A program made the translations under genes and the position numbers. The notes below the pieces were generated by a model that was not told the origin of the DNA, did not search any database, and was given only the letters and a program-made list of their open reading frames with translations. Shown here piece after piece: positions 52,397 through 61,281 of a DNA stretch of 64,000 nt. The stretch covers positions 186,001 through 250,000 of the forward strand of contig JAITTY010000022.1 of assembly GCA_031286695.1 (NCBI GenBank), read 5' to 3'. Within the stretch, counting starts at the first letter, position 1; each line of letters opens with the position of its first letter. The stretch comes from Sphingobacterium sp. Its GTDB lineage: Bacteria; Bacteroidota; Bacteroidia; Sphingobacteriales; Sphingobacteriaceae.

Positions 52397-53311
52397 TTAT
52401 TCGTTTGGAAATAGAGCCGAATGGCACAGTTCTGCTGCAGCAGCATCCGGTAAGCATTTTAAATAGCCTACAGGAACCTGAGCGATGATTTTTTCCAGAA
52501 TGGTATTCATGTTCGAAAATAATTCCTTGTTCCATCGTATAGAAGTACAGCTAGGCAATACCGCGATGAAGCCTTTGAGGCCATTCTGCCATTCGAACTC
52601 GTTCATTGGAGCCTGTTGCAGGCGAACAAATCCCTGTAAGGGCAGCTGTTCGTTTTTATAACATGGGGTCTTACCGCTCCATGGAGTTCCATAAATTAAC
52701 ACCCCTTTATCGCTTATTCGAATGGCGGGATTATCGTCATTAAGTAGGACGGTATTTGGAATATGCTTTAACCAAAGGCGGCTATGTGTGCTCTTACCCG
52801 TACCGCTCTTGCCTAAAAAGGCGACACCTTTGCCGTTATGGTTTGCGACGGAAGCATGGATCATGATGGTTTGGTGTAGTAGACTGGCCTGTCCAAAGAT
52901 CATCATCGCCATCCAGGTAATGACACCGCTCTGTTCATCCGCTGTGCTTTCCGGAACATACAGTACAGACTGTTCAAAGTTTCGGTCACTTTGGAGATAC
53001 CAGGCCGCATTGCCCTGCTCGTTGATAATTGTCGTGATAAAAGTATCCTCTTTTTCATAAAAGCGAAACCGGTCTCCCCATGCAATAGATTCGTCTGTGC
53101 GAAGTATCCCCATCTCCTCAGGTATCGGTGCTTTTGCTAAACTGATCGTGATGCTGATGTCCGTTTTCTCTGCGAGGTCTAGCCATTGGAAGTCCCGGAA
53201 TGAAGGCAGAAGCTGTGCCAGGGGATAGTGTGTGGGATGATTAAATTCCAATACCAATTCCGCGATGCGGTAGCGTGTCTGGGATAATTCGGATGATTTC
53301 GTCAAATTCAT
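52397..53311 (-). CDS. HPr-kinase-like serine kinase/phosphorylase-fold protein
   Basis: 304 residues. The C-terminal half has the HPr-kinase-type nucleotide fold: His152 in IHASV, Walker A GKSGTGKST (167-175) and the acidic LLNDDNP (Asp192/193). A YGTPWSGK loop follows. The N-terminal half (1-140) is a separate domain with no recognised relative. HPr itself is not the expected substrate. Proteins of this type occur in ribosomal-peptide clusters, where some phosphorylate a precursor peptide (lasso-peptide kinases), and in the 'HPr-rel' systems with PqqD-like proteins. It lies downstream of an ABC exporter and a PqqD-like gene on the same strand, after a 185-bp gap. Confidence 0.75.
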   Translation of the reverse strand: MNLTKSSELSQTRYRIAELVLEFNHPTHYPLAQLLPSFRDFQWLDLAEKTDISITISLAKAPIPEEMGILRTDESIAWGDRFRFYEKEDTFITTIINEQGNAAWYLQSDRNFEQSVLYVPESTADEQSGVITWMAMMIFGQASLLHQTIMIHASVANHNGKGVAFLGKSGTGKSTHSRLWLKHIPNTVLLNDDNPAIRISDKGVLIYGTPWSGKTPCYKNEQLPLQGFVRLQQAPMNEFEWQNGLKGFIAVLPSCTSIRWNKELFSNMNTILEKIIAQVPVGYLKCLPDAAAAELCHSALFPNE

Positions 53312-53496
53312 GTCTAAATAATTATTTCACGAGCGCGCTATGCCCGATTTGTCTTCTAAACTTTGTTTGAAAAGTCGGCTTACTCTATTTTTCCGTCATT
53401 TCTTTTTACTTCATAGCTGTTGTCAGCTATTTCTTTTTCATTTGTCTATTGTGCCGATATGCGTGTTATTGATCCGCTATGTTGCTCGAATAATGC

Positions 53497-55125
53497 TTAG
53501 TCGAGATAAATACGTTGCTGGCATTTTTCGGACAGGTGCAAGTCATGCGTTACAAATAAGCAGATTTTGTGCTTTCCATGTTCCAATAGTCGTTGAATTA
53601 ACGTATCTGAGGTGGTCTTATCCAATGCAGAGGTCACCTCATCGAAGAGCCATATATCGCCGTCGTGCATTAATGCGCGAGCGATGGCAACCCGTTGTGC
53701 CTGCCCTTCAGATAAGCCGATACCAGATTCACCGACGACTGTATCGATTCCGTCGGGGAGGTCAAATACAAATTCCGCACAGGCCAGCCAAAGTGCTTTT
53801 TGTATATCCATTGATCCTTCTTCTTTGACATGAAGGAGTAAATTCTCACGAATGGTACCACTGAATAGCGTATTTCCCTGCGGAATATAAGCGAGGTTGA
53901 TCCGATGGCTGGCGGTTAGTGGTCTTTCACCATTTCTGTCTATGAGCGAGATCTCTCCTTTTTCAGCTTTAAGCAATGCCAGTAACAAACGTATCAATGT
54001 TGTTTTCCCTTTTCCGCTTGGTCCGATGATAGCCGTAGGCTCACCTGCTTTTAAGGAAAGGTTCAAATTCTGTAAAACCCACTTATCTTCATAACGGAAA
54101 GAAAGGTCGCTGATACGGAGCTCCTGTGTCTCGTGGAGGCGTTGCGGTGTCACTTGCGGTTCGATTTCGCCGGTCTGTAGCTCCAGTAGACGGTCTGCGG
54201 ATACGCGGAACCGGACAAAGCCAGGAATATAGGCAATCAATGCGAGAATAGGCGATTGTATCCGTGCAACTAATTGCAGGAAAGCGGTCATTGTACCAAA
54301 TGAAATCAGGCCCGACTGCAGTCGGTAAATCCCCCAAATAAAAGCAACCAAATAACCTGCATTCATGGCCACTTTCATAGCCCCTTGCGTATAGGTGGAA
54401 AAGTTGAGCTGACGTATTTTCAACAAAAATAATTGATGTTGGCTGGCCAAGAGTTTCTCTCTTCTTTTAGGGAAGATGCCCATTGCTCGAATAAGCAGAC
54501 GAAAACGTAGATTTTCCTGAAGTACTTTTGAAAAATTGCTTTCCTCCTCCTTGACTTCCTTGCTGAGCTTACGCATCTTACGGAAGTATAATTTTGAAAA
54601 TACAAATAAGGGGGATATGGCCAGGATCATCAGTGCCAGCATGGGGTCCATATACCATAGAAAACCGACTGACGCCAATAATTGGATCGTGGTCAATAGA
54701 AATGACAAGAATGTATTGGCGATGGTATTGGCGACTTCTTCACAGTCCGTCTGGATGCGGATCTGAATATCGCCTGTATGCCAATTTTTAACTAATTTCC
54801 ATACCGAGAGCATTTGGGCATCGAGCATCGTTCGCTGCAGCTGAAGTGTGAGTGTCAATTTGATCTGCTCCATCATGCGACCTGAATATCCCTTGATACC
54901 TACATTTAATGCAATACTTCCAACGATACCAATAAGCAGCCATTTTAGTGGCAGATTTCCATGGGATGTGGCGGTGTCAACAGCCTTTTTGGATAGAAAT
55001 ACAAAGGCGAGGGAAAGCCCGATGCAGATCAGTTCCAGTATGAAATAAAGGAACAACTTACTTCGGTATCCCTGGCTAATCGACCAAGCCCAGCGTAGAT
55101 GTTGCTTCAGGCTATTGTTATTCAT
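53497..55125 (-). CDS. ABC exporter (fused membrane and ATPase domains)
   Basis: 542 residues. Six membrane helices (about 22-300) are followed by an ATPase domain with Walker A GPSGKGKT, signature GIGLSEGQAQRVAIARALM, Walker B DIWLFDEVTSALD and the H-loop His in VTHDLH. There is no N-terminal C39 peptidase, so leader removal would need another enzyme. Start overlaps the stop of the PqqD-like gene by 4 bp, so the two are translationally coupled. Half-transporters of this size coupled to PqqD proteins usually export modified peptides. Lipid or drug export cannot be excluded. Confidence 0.85.
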   Translation of the reverse strand: MNNNSLKQHLRWAWSISQGYRSKLFLYFILELICIGLSLAFVFLSKKAVDTATSHGNLPLKWLLIGIVGSIALNVGIKGYSGRMMEQIKLTLTLQLQRTMLDAQMLSVWKLVKNWHTGDIQIRIQTDCEEVANTIANTFLSFLLTTIQLLASVGFLWYMDPMLALMILAISPLFVFSKLYFRKMRKLSKEVKEEESNFSKVLQENLRFRLLIRAMGIFPKRREKLLASQHQLFLLKIRQLNFSTYTQGAMKVAMNAGYLVAFIWGIYRLQSGLISFGTMTAFLQLVARIQSPILALIAYIPGFVRFRVSADRLLELQTGEIEPQVTPQRLHETQELRISDLSFRYEDKWVLQNLNLSLKAGEPTAIIGPSGKGKTTLIRLLLALLKAEKGEISLIDRNGERPLTASHRINLAYIPQGNTLFSGTIRENLLLHVKEEGSMDIQKALWLACAEFVFDLPDGIDTVVGESGIGLSEGQAQRVAIARALMHDGDIWLFDEVTSALDKTTSDTLIQRLLEHGKHKICLFVTHDLHLSEKCQQRIYLD

Positions 55126-55391
55126 TTTTCCAACAATCCCTGTTTTTGGAAGTCCTGAAGAAGAATTTCTGCATCGGATTTTGCCTGATCCATGTCCACA
55201 TCGTAGTTTTCACAAAGTAATTCGACGATACTGTCTATATTGAATTCTTTCCCTTTGAGCTGTTCCCACAACCATGCTGCAGTGATATTTAGCGTATAAA
55301 CCGTTGACAGGTCAACCATATCCTGACTCGGATCCACGATTAAATGATCTGAACCAATTGTTCTCAAAACTAAATCTGATCTTAATTTCAT
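55122..55391 (-). CDS. PqqD family peptide-binding (RRE) protein
   Basis: 89 residues. The family pattern is visible: an opening LRSDLVLRTIGSDHLIVDPS, then the winged-helix body VYTLNITAAWLWEQLKGKEFNIDSIVELLCENYDVDMDQAKSDAEILLQDFQKQGLL. PqqD-like domains (RiPP recognition elements) hold the leader of a precursor peptide and present it to a modifying enzyme. It is the first gene of the run PqqD, ABC exporter and kinase. In this setting its client peptide is unknown. A 33-codon frame lies just upstream. Confidence 0.85.
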   Translation of the reverse strand: MKLRSDLVLRTIGSDHLIVDPSQDMVDLSTVYTLNITAAWLWEQLKGKEFNIDSIVELLCENYDVDMDQAKSDAEILLQDFQKQGLLEK

Positions 55392-55425
55392 AAGGTTAAA
55401 TGTTTCTATAAATTTTATTTATCAA

Positions 55426-55527
55426 TTAAATGATCAATAAATTATTGAAGTAAATTATAAATATAATATTCTCGATGCATGCATTTCCGATGTTTTTGAC
55501 TTGATCAGCATACATACGCCCAAACAT
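55426..55527 (-). CDS. Small 33-codon frame upstream of the PqqD-like gene (unproven)
   Basis: Begins MFGRMYADQVKNIGNACIEN and ends in a hydrophobic, Ile/Asn-rich tail, 34 bp before the PqqD-like start. Its location is where a precursor peptide gene might be expected, but the composition is that of random AT-rich DNA and no leader motif or core is recognisable. Listed because of position only. Confidence 0.15.
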   Translation of the reverse strand: MFGRMYADQVKNIGNACIENIIFIIYFNNLLII

Positions 55528-55645
55528 AGGGAAATAGAATTTTAGATACAATAATTAAGTTACTGTTTTTAAGGCCCCTTATCTATATTTTAGTGGCTTT
55601 CCGTTTTTCCTACAGCTAATCGAAGGAAGATAACGAAGTGAAAAT

Positions 55646-56557
55646 TTACTGCTGCTTTAAAGCGCGTACAGTTTCACGCAGACCTTCTTTTGCTGTTTTG
55701 GGCAAACGCTCGATTGCTAAGGCAACCTTGATTTTTTTGTTTGAAACCACAAGATTGCTTGTCAGCTTTTTTAAGCGCCATGTATTTAGCGGGAACGCTC
55801 TGGTATGGTCTCCTAGCTTAGATAAGAAAGAGATGATCCGTTTTGGCAAGGGAAAACAAGGGATTTTCAGTCCTGTCTCTTGTTTCATGATTTTCACAAT
55901 CTCATTTGACGATAAGGTTTCGTCATCGGATAGATGATAGATGCCTGAGCTCAATTTTTCGTTTTGTAAAAGGATCTGTTCAATAAAGAAGCAGAAGTTA
56001 TCGATGGAAAGAAAAGAGCGTTTATTCTTAAATCGCACCAATGGATAGGGGATTCCCTTGCTGACTATAGAGAACAACTGTTTTAAATTGCCTTTGTCGC
56101 CAGCGCCGTGCACCATGGGAGGACGTAAAATAATTAATTTTTTATTTGCGGGCAGTTTCTGGTTCAGCAGCCATTCTTCAGCTGCTTGTTTGGATCTCCC
56201 GTAGGGAGATACAGCATTATAATTGGCATTTTCTGAAAGTGACTGAGCAGATTCAACCTCTTCAATAGCTGCGAGGGAGCTAATGTGAATAAACAACTTT
56301 GCCTGTGAGGAAATGAATAGTTCAAAAGCTTTTTTTGCGAGTTCAAAATTGGCATAGAAGAAATCGTATTCTGTTGCCTTTCCCGTAAAATCGTGTGCTT
56401 TGCCGACTAAATTGATCATGCAGTCGGATGAAATATGGCTGTTCATCCAGCTGAAGTCTCTCATGGAAACAAATTCACATTGAAATGGATCCTTGAGTTT
56501 TTGACTTAAATGACTTCCAATGAAGCCATTGTTTCCCCCTAAAACTAATACTTTCAT
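55646..56557 (-). CDS. NAD-dependent epimerase/dehydratase family protein
   Basis: 303 residues, extended short-chain dehydrogenase fold. The nucleotide-binding GGNNGFIGSH is at 8-17, the Ser motif is HISSLAAIEE, the catalytic YGRSK lies near 150 and RPPMVHGAGDKG follows. It resembles UDP-glucose 4-epimerase-like enzymes of O-antigen or capsule clusters (WbpV/GalE group). The substrate is probably a UDP-sugar, not determined. It is close to the polysaccharide export genes that begin at 58741 but on the other strand, with about 420 bp of AT-rich DNA upstream. Confidence 0.85.
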   Translation of the reverse strand: MKVLVLGGNNGFIGSHLSQKLKDPFQCEFVSMRDFSWMNSHISSDCMINLVGKAHDFTGKATEYDFFYANFELAKKAFELFISSQAKLFIHISSLAAIEEVESAQSLSENANYNAVSPYGRSKQAAEEWLLNQKLPANKKLIILRPPMVHGAGDKGNLKQLFSIVSKGIPYPLVRFKNKRSFLSIDNFCFFIEQILLQNEKLSSGIYHLSDDETLSSNEIVKIMKQETGLKIPCFPLPKRIISFLSKLGDHTRAFPLNTWRLKKLTSNLVVSNKKIKVALAIERLPKTAKEGLRETVRALKQQ

Positions 56558-56982
56558 CTTAATACCCTTAACTCTTCTCTCTAATATTTATATAGCTAAA
56601 TAAATATATTCAATTATTTTAGTATTTCGCGTGACGAGTCTTTTAATCTGTTGTTAAATAGGTTGTTAACAAGGGTAATTAAAAGAGCGATTTTGAAGGA
56701 TATTTAACATTGTGAAAAACTTTCTTCCTAATTTGAGCTAAAATAACTGGTGTAAATATACATATATTTACTTATTTTTATTTACTCAACGTTAATTCTA
56801 TCTAAATTGCTACAGTTTAATGTTAATTTTTTTTAAAGTTTAGCATTTCATTGAAATACCCAAGTAGAAAGGAAGTCTTTTACTCAAAAGTAAATGCTTT
56901 CGGGTGAAGGTTTTTATCTGGTGGTTTTATAATATCAATTTACATTGTTGGAGAATGTTCTTTACTGGTTATGGGATCAAAA
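56558..56982. other. AT-rich intergenic stretch, no gene seen
   Basis: About 425 bp, very AT-rich. Frames of up to 13 codons only. Includes a near-palindromic TAAATATACATATATTTA around 56753-56770. Presumably the promoter region of the epimerase gene. Confidence 0.55.
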
Positions 56983-57471
56983 TTATTTGATCGATCTATT
57001 TGTGCTAGAATTAATCAGTTTTAATTTGGTGAGGGCACGGCGCAGTAACCGGATATGGTACCAGCCCAATCCACGTATTCTTGCCCAGGGCCGGTCAATG
57101 TCAAAGGCCTCTCCTCCGACTTGCGGATAATGCATATAAGCAATAGCGATGATATCTTTCGCTGCCACGTATTCGCGAAGTACAAGATTCCCATCGCCTG
57201 CTAATATATATTGGTCATTTTTTTTACCTACAAAACGATGGAAGACAAATTTATCCTTGTCTTTGGCTAGTATATTGCTGCCTAAAGCAAGCGATTGCCC
57301 CTGATAAGCTCGTAATAATACAGTATCCCCATCCCGAATAAATGGACACATGCTATTGCCCTTGACGCGTATGCGGACCTCCTTGCCTTCACTCAATAGG
57401 CGTTGTACCTCAGCGAAATAGTCTTCATTTGAAATAACCCGTGTTTTGCCGTCGTTTGTGTTTTCAGACAT
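56983..57471 (-). CDS. S24/S26 family peptidase, small soluble signal-peptidase-like
   Basis: 162 residues. The S24/S26 core is visible: GNSMCPFIRDGDTVLLR with nucleophile Ser40, then FVFHRFVGKKNDQYILAGDGN. The His of HRF occupies the place of the general base, as in SipW-type or archaeal signal peptidases, rather than the Lys of LepB or LexA. No membrane helix is evident. Similar small proteins occur in Bacteroidota peptide-modification clusters; a role in trimming a leader peptide is inference. The ATG at 57471 directly follows the TAG of the DUF5106 gene and a TTG codon, so the two genes are coupled. Confidence 0.75.
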   Translation of the reverse strand: MSENTNDGKTRVISNEDYFAEVQRLLSEGKEVRIRVKGNSMCPFIRDGDTVLLRAYQGQSLALGSNILAKDKDKFVFHRFVGKKNDQYILAGDGNLVLREYVAAKDIIAIAYMHYPQVGGEAFDIDRPWARIRGLGWYHIRLLRRALTKLKLINSSTNRSIK

Positions 57472-57474
57472 CAA

Positions 57475-58386
57475 CTAAGAATTGGTTTTAACAAAATAAG
57501 CAATGACCTGCTGCAAATAGGTGTCTTTTAATAGTACCTTTTTATTTTCATCCAACAGGTAAATCGTTGGCGAAGCTTTGAGGTCGTATAAATTGAAAGA
57601 CAATATTTTACTCTCGCTGTCAAAACCGTTGATCCATTGTTCGGACAGTTGTGACTGGTAGTTTTTCCACTTTGTGCGGTCTCCCCAAGGATCGATAGCG
57701 ATTACCTGTACCTGTAGTTGAGTAAAGAGCTGTACCAATTGTGGTGTATCACGAAGTTGGTGGATGGTTTCTTTGCAATGTGAGCAGTCAGGATCGTAAA
57801 AGATCAAGAAGGTATATTTAGCTTTTGTATCCGATAGCTTTTGTTTTTTGCCCTTCGCCAATTCATAACTGAAACCTTCCGCGGTTTGCCCTTCTTTATT
57901 TCGAAGTACCAATTTATAAATTGGTCTATAGGCTTCTTTTTCAAGATCAGAAAGCAAATCTGTTTTAATCAGATAGCGTAATACCGATTCGTAAACGATA
58001 TCATTGCGCATGGGCGAATTGCCGTCATACAAGTAATGTTCATATTGTTTGATGAAATAATCGAAGCTTGTTCGATTGACTTTTGCTTTGTCTAACATGA
58101 GATCTACCGCGTTATCTCTTGTTGCAGAATCTGGAGTCTTTGCCAATAGCTGAAGAAAATCAGCAAGTTGTTGTTCTCCTTTTTCCGGATTTTTTACCTG
58201 AGCCGTGTCCTGCATGTCAAATTTATCCCAGAAATGGAATAAACTGCTGTCGGCGGCACTCAGCGTTTTTTCGCTTTGTTGTGTCGGATTGCTTTTCTGT
58301 TTGTCTTTTGTATTGTCCCTACAGGAGCAACAGAACAGGGCAATTACACATATGGATAGCCAAAGGCTAAAGAATGGACTTTTCAT
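57475..58386 (-). CDS. DUF5106/thioredoxin-fold lipoprotein
   Basis: 303 residues with a lipoprotein signal (LSICVIALFCCSC). A DUF5106-type helical domain (about 45-170) is followed by a thioredoxin-like domain (about 175-300) with the active site DPDCSHCKE and the cis-Pro segment LKASPTIYLLD. The CSHC motif and lipid anchor suggest a periplasmic thiol-disulfide protein or reductant, similar to TlpA or ResA relatives. It is immediately followed by the S24/S26 peptidase gene. In a peptide-maturation setting it could manage disulfides of the product, which is inference. Confidence 0.85.
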   Translation of the reverse strand: MKSPFFSLWLSICVIALFCCSCRDNTKDKQKSNPTQQSEKTLSAADSSLFHFWDKFDMQDTAQVKNPEKGEQQLADFLQLLAKTPDSATRDNAVDLMLDKAKVNRTSFDYFIKQYEHYLYDGNSPMRNDIVYESVLRYLIKTDLLSDLEKEAYRPIYKLVLRNKEGQTAEGFSYELAKGKKQKLSDTKAKYTFLIFYDPDCSHCKETIHQLRDTPQLVQLFTQLQVQVIAIDPWGDRTKWKNYQSQLSEQWINGFDSESKILSFNLYDLKASPTIYLLDENKKVLLKDTYLQQVIAYFVKTNS

Positions 58387-58740
58387 TTAAATTTATGCTT
58401 AACTTTACGAAGTTAATAAAACTTTCATGATTCTACTTGAACGAATCTATTCCTGTTCTGTAAGTTTATAGTGATCGTAAGAATGAGATGTCACTAAATG
58501 GGAGCACTTCGAATGGATTCTAAATAGAGTGATGTACAGCAAAATAGAGAGGTATATATTTTATTATTGAATACGAATTAAAATTAAGAAGTAGCGAATA
58601 CCCTATTAATTACGTTATAAAATTTTGATAAATCCTCCAGCCAGCTAGGTCAGATGAGGGAAAATGGACTTCGTTGAGTAAATTTATAAACCATTTAATT
58701 AAATAGTTTTACTAATTTTGCGGCAAATACCGCGGTGTCG
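58387..58740. other. Divergent intergenic region before the polysaccharide locus
   Basis: About 350 bp, no gene. The right end holds the -7 box of the SLBB gene. Confidence 0.55.
58713..58720 (+). promoter_or_regulatory. -7 box TAATTTTG of the polysaccharide export operon
   Basis: Matches TAnnTTTG, 20 nt before the ATG at 58741. No clear -33 element at the expected spacing. Confidence 0.45.
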
Positions 58741-61281
58741 ATGAAAAGAATAATATTATGGTTATGCCTTGCAGGATTTGTGGGTACAGTATATGCACAG
58801 ACCAATCCTGCCAATATAAAAGTAGACAATCTAAGTGATGCACAGATTGAACAGTATGTGAAACAAGCCGCTTTAATGGGTTATGACGAAAGTCAGTTAG
58901 ACGGTTTCGCACGTGCACAGGGTGTTTCAGCTGTAGAAGTTCAGAAATTAAAAGATCGTCTGGCGAAAATCAAACGTAAGAAACAACAACCCGAACAACT
59001 AAAAGGAAAGGTAAATAACACGGCTAATAACCGGAATAAGGGGCGCCAAGTAGAAGGTTATTCCAATACAGATTCGTTACAGCGTCAACAATTAAATAAA
59101 CGCGACTCCATCGAAAATGAAGAAGGAAAACTAAAAATCTTCGGCTCAGATCTTTTTAAAAATAACGCGATTACTTTTGAGCCTAATTTGCGTATGGCGA
59201 CACCAAGTTCCTATATTATTGGTCCAGACGATGAAATCTTGTTAGATATCACAGGAGACAATGAAGCCTCCTATCAGCTTCCGGTAAGTCCAGATGGAAC
59301 TATTAAGGTGGAATATGTGGGACAGATCAATGTCGCGGGTTTATCCATAGCTGCGGCGAAAAGCAAGATTGAGCAACGTTTGAGCGGGACTTACCCAGCG
59401 CTGCGTTCAGGAAGAACCCAGGTAAGCGTCAATATTGGCAATATCCGCACCATCCGTGTGACTTTGACTGGCGCCGTGACGAAACCAGGTACCTATAGCT
59501 TACCCTCTTTAGCGACGGTATTCAATGCATTATATGCCTCTGGCGGACCGAATAAAAACGGAACTTATCGTAAAATTCAGGTGATTCGTGGTAATCGTGT
59601 GGTAAGCACGATCGATGTCTATGATTTTTTGGCCAATGGCATACAACAGGGAAATATCCGTCTACAGGATCAGGATATTATTCATATACCTGTATATGGT
59701 GCCCGGGTGCAGTTTGAAGGTGAAGTCAAGCGTCCGGCAATTTTTGAAACGGTGCCAGGAGAATCGCTATCGGATATCTTACGTTATGCTGGAGATTTTA
59801 CAGAGAATGCCTATAGTGCCAAAGTTAAAGTGCTTCAGACAACAGGCCGGGAAAGAAGTGTACAGGATATTTATGCAGATCAGTTTGCAAACTATACACC
59901 CAAAGGTGGAGATCAGTATATTGTAGAACCTATATTGGAACGTTTTGCCAATCGTATCAGTGTTTTGGGGGCTGTATTTCGTCCGGGTATTTTTGGTTTA
60001 GAGCCGGGTATGACCCTAAAACAGGTATTGGAAATGGCTGATGGTGTACGGGAAGATGCTTTTATGGAGCGTGGTATCATTAATCGGTTGAAAGCAGATA
60101 ATACTGCGGAGCTGATCAATTTCAATGTACGCGACATACTAGCCGGCACTGCGGCAGATATTCCCTTAAAACGAGAAGATAAGATAGAGATTGCTTCTAT
60201 TTTTGATTTAAGAGACGAGTATAAATTCACTGTTCAGGGCGAGGTGCGTTTTCCTGGAGATTTCCCATTTGCGAGCAATGCGACTTTGGGAGACCTTATT
60301 CAGAAGGCCGGTGGATTTACCGAAGCGGCTAAGAATGCACGTGTAGAAATTGCTCGACGTTTACAAAACTTAGATGTAACCGACCATCGATCGTCGAAAA
60401 CTATTTTGGTGGATATTAAAGATGGGGTGCTTATGGATCCTAGCATAACGCTGGAACCTTATGATGTCATTTCTATCTTGGGCGACGCTGGTTTCCGTAC
60501 CCAGCGTCAGGTAAAAATTGAGGGAGAGGTCCTTTATCCTGGTTTTTATACCATTGCACGTGAAGATGAACGTATTTCGGATATTATTAAACGTGCAGGT
60601 GGCCTGACACCTTATGCGTATACCGAAGGAGCATCCCTGAAACGTACGGGTATGTCTAAATTGAAAGCCGAAGAGAAAAAGGAAAAGGAGAGATTGAAGA
60701 AAGAATTAGAAAAAGATGACTTCGATGAAGATGGTAATAAAAAAGATTCTAGCCTAGATAAAGATGCTGATAAAGACGCTGACAAGAATAATGATGGTTC
60801 CAAAGCAAAAAGTGTCGCTTTGGCAAAAGTGTCGCAACAAGGGATGTCAGCTGCTGAGATTGAGCCGAGTGACCTTGTAGGTATTGAATTGAATAAAATC
60901 TTAGAGAAGCCTTATGAAAAGGGAGACCTTCTGGTTTTAGACGGCGATATTATCAATGTGCCAAAAGAATTGGAGACAGTGAAGGTTGTGGGTGAAGTCT
61001 TGAATCCAAACAACGTAGTCTATGTCAAAGGCAAGAGCTTAAAATATTATGTAAACCAGGCGGGAGGATTTACCGATAATGCCTTGAAGAAACGTGTCTT
61101 TGTACAATATGCTAATGGTGCTGTTAAGGGAAAAGATGGTGGGTATCCTGATGTGAAACCCGGAGCAGAGATTGTGGTTCCTAAACGCGCTCCTAGAGAA
61201 AAGCTAAGCTCACAAGCTTGGATAGGTATTGGAACCGGTATTGCTTCTACTTTGGCGATTATTATTAGTTTATTTAAATAG
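58741..61281 (+). CDS. Polysaccharide export protein with multiple SLBB domains (Wza-like)
   Basis: 846 residues. Signal peptide (MKRIILWLCLAGFVGTVYAQ), a charged N-terminal helical stretch, then the Poly_export domain (about 150-235, YIIGPDDEILLDITGDNEAS) and repeated SLBB domains, for example VTLTGAVTKPGTYSL, VQFEGEVKRPAIFET, VLGAVFRPGIFGLEP, VQGEVRFPGDFPF, IEGEVLYPGFYT and VVGEVLNPNNVVY. A charged low-complexity insert (about 641-690) splits the last two. A C-terminal membrane helix follows (about 825-843). It forms the outer-membrane exit channel for capsule or exopolysaccharide. The in-frame GTG at 58735 is the longer alternative; the ATG is preferred. Confidence 0.93.
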   Translation: MKRIILWLCLAGFVGTVYAQTNPANIKVDNLSDAQIEQYVKQAALMGYDESQLDGFARAQGVSAVEVQKLKDRLAKIKRKKQQPEQLKGKVNNTANNRNKGRQVEGYSNTDSLQRQQLNKRDSIENEEGKLKIFGSDLFKNNAITFEPNLRMATPSSYIIGPDDEILLDITGDNEASYQLPVSPDGTIKVEYVGQINVAGLSIAAAKSKIEQRLSGTYPALRSGRTQVSVNIGNIRTIRVTLTGAVTKPGTYSLPSLATVFNALYASGGPNKNGTYRKIQVIRGNRVVSTIDVYDFLANGIQQGNIRLQDQDIIHIPVYGARVQFEGEVKRPAIFETVPGESLSDILRYAGDFTENAYSAKVKVLQTTGRERSVQDIYADQFANYTPKGGDQYIVEPILERFANRISVLGAVFRPGIFGLEPGMTLKQVLEMADGVREDAFMERGIINRLKADNTAELINFNVRDILAGTAADIPLKREDKIEIASIFDLRDEYKFTVQGEVRFPGDFPFASNATLGDLIQKAGGFTEAAKNARVEIARRLQNLDVTDHRSSKTILVDIKDGVLMDPSITLEPYDVISILGDAGFRTQRQVKIEGEVLYPGFYTIAREDERISDIIKRAGGLTPYAYTEGASLKRTGMSKLKAEEKKEKERLKKELEKDDFDEDGNKKDSSLDKDADKDADKNNDGSKAKSVALAKVSQQGMSAAEIEPSDLVGIELNKILEKPYEKGDLLVLDGDIINVPKELETVKVVGEVLNPNNVVYVKGKSLKYYVNQAGGFTDNALKKRVFVQYANGAVKGKDGGYPDVKPGAEIVVPKRAPREKLSSQAWIGIGTGIASTLAIIISLFK

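Noticed and set aside
53390..53450. Sixth copy of the palindromic repeat (ACTTCATAGCTGTTG)
   Set aside because: Only about 20 bases match; the rest diverges and the inverted ends are missing.
53340..53828. Plus-strand frame overlapping the ABC exporter gene
   Set aside because: More than half lies antisense to the conserved ATPase domain and the protein has no recognisable pattern.
52397..55391. Calling the PqqD/ABC/kinase group a lasso-peptide cluster
   Set aside because: No asparagine-synthetase-like cyclase, no transglutaminase-like protease and no recognisable precursor are present. Only the accessory parts match.
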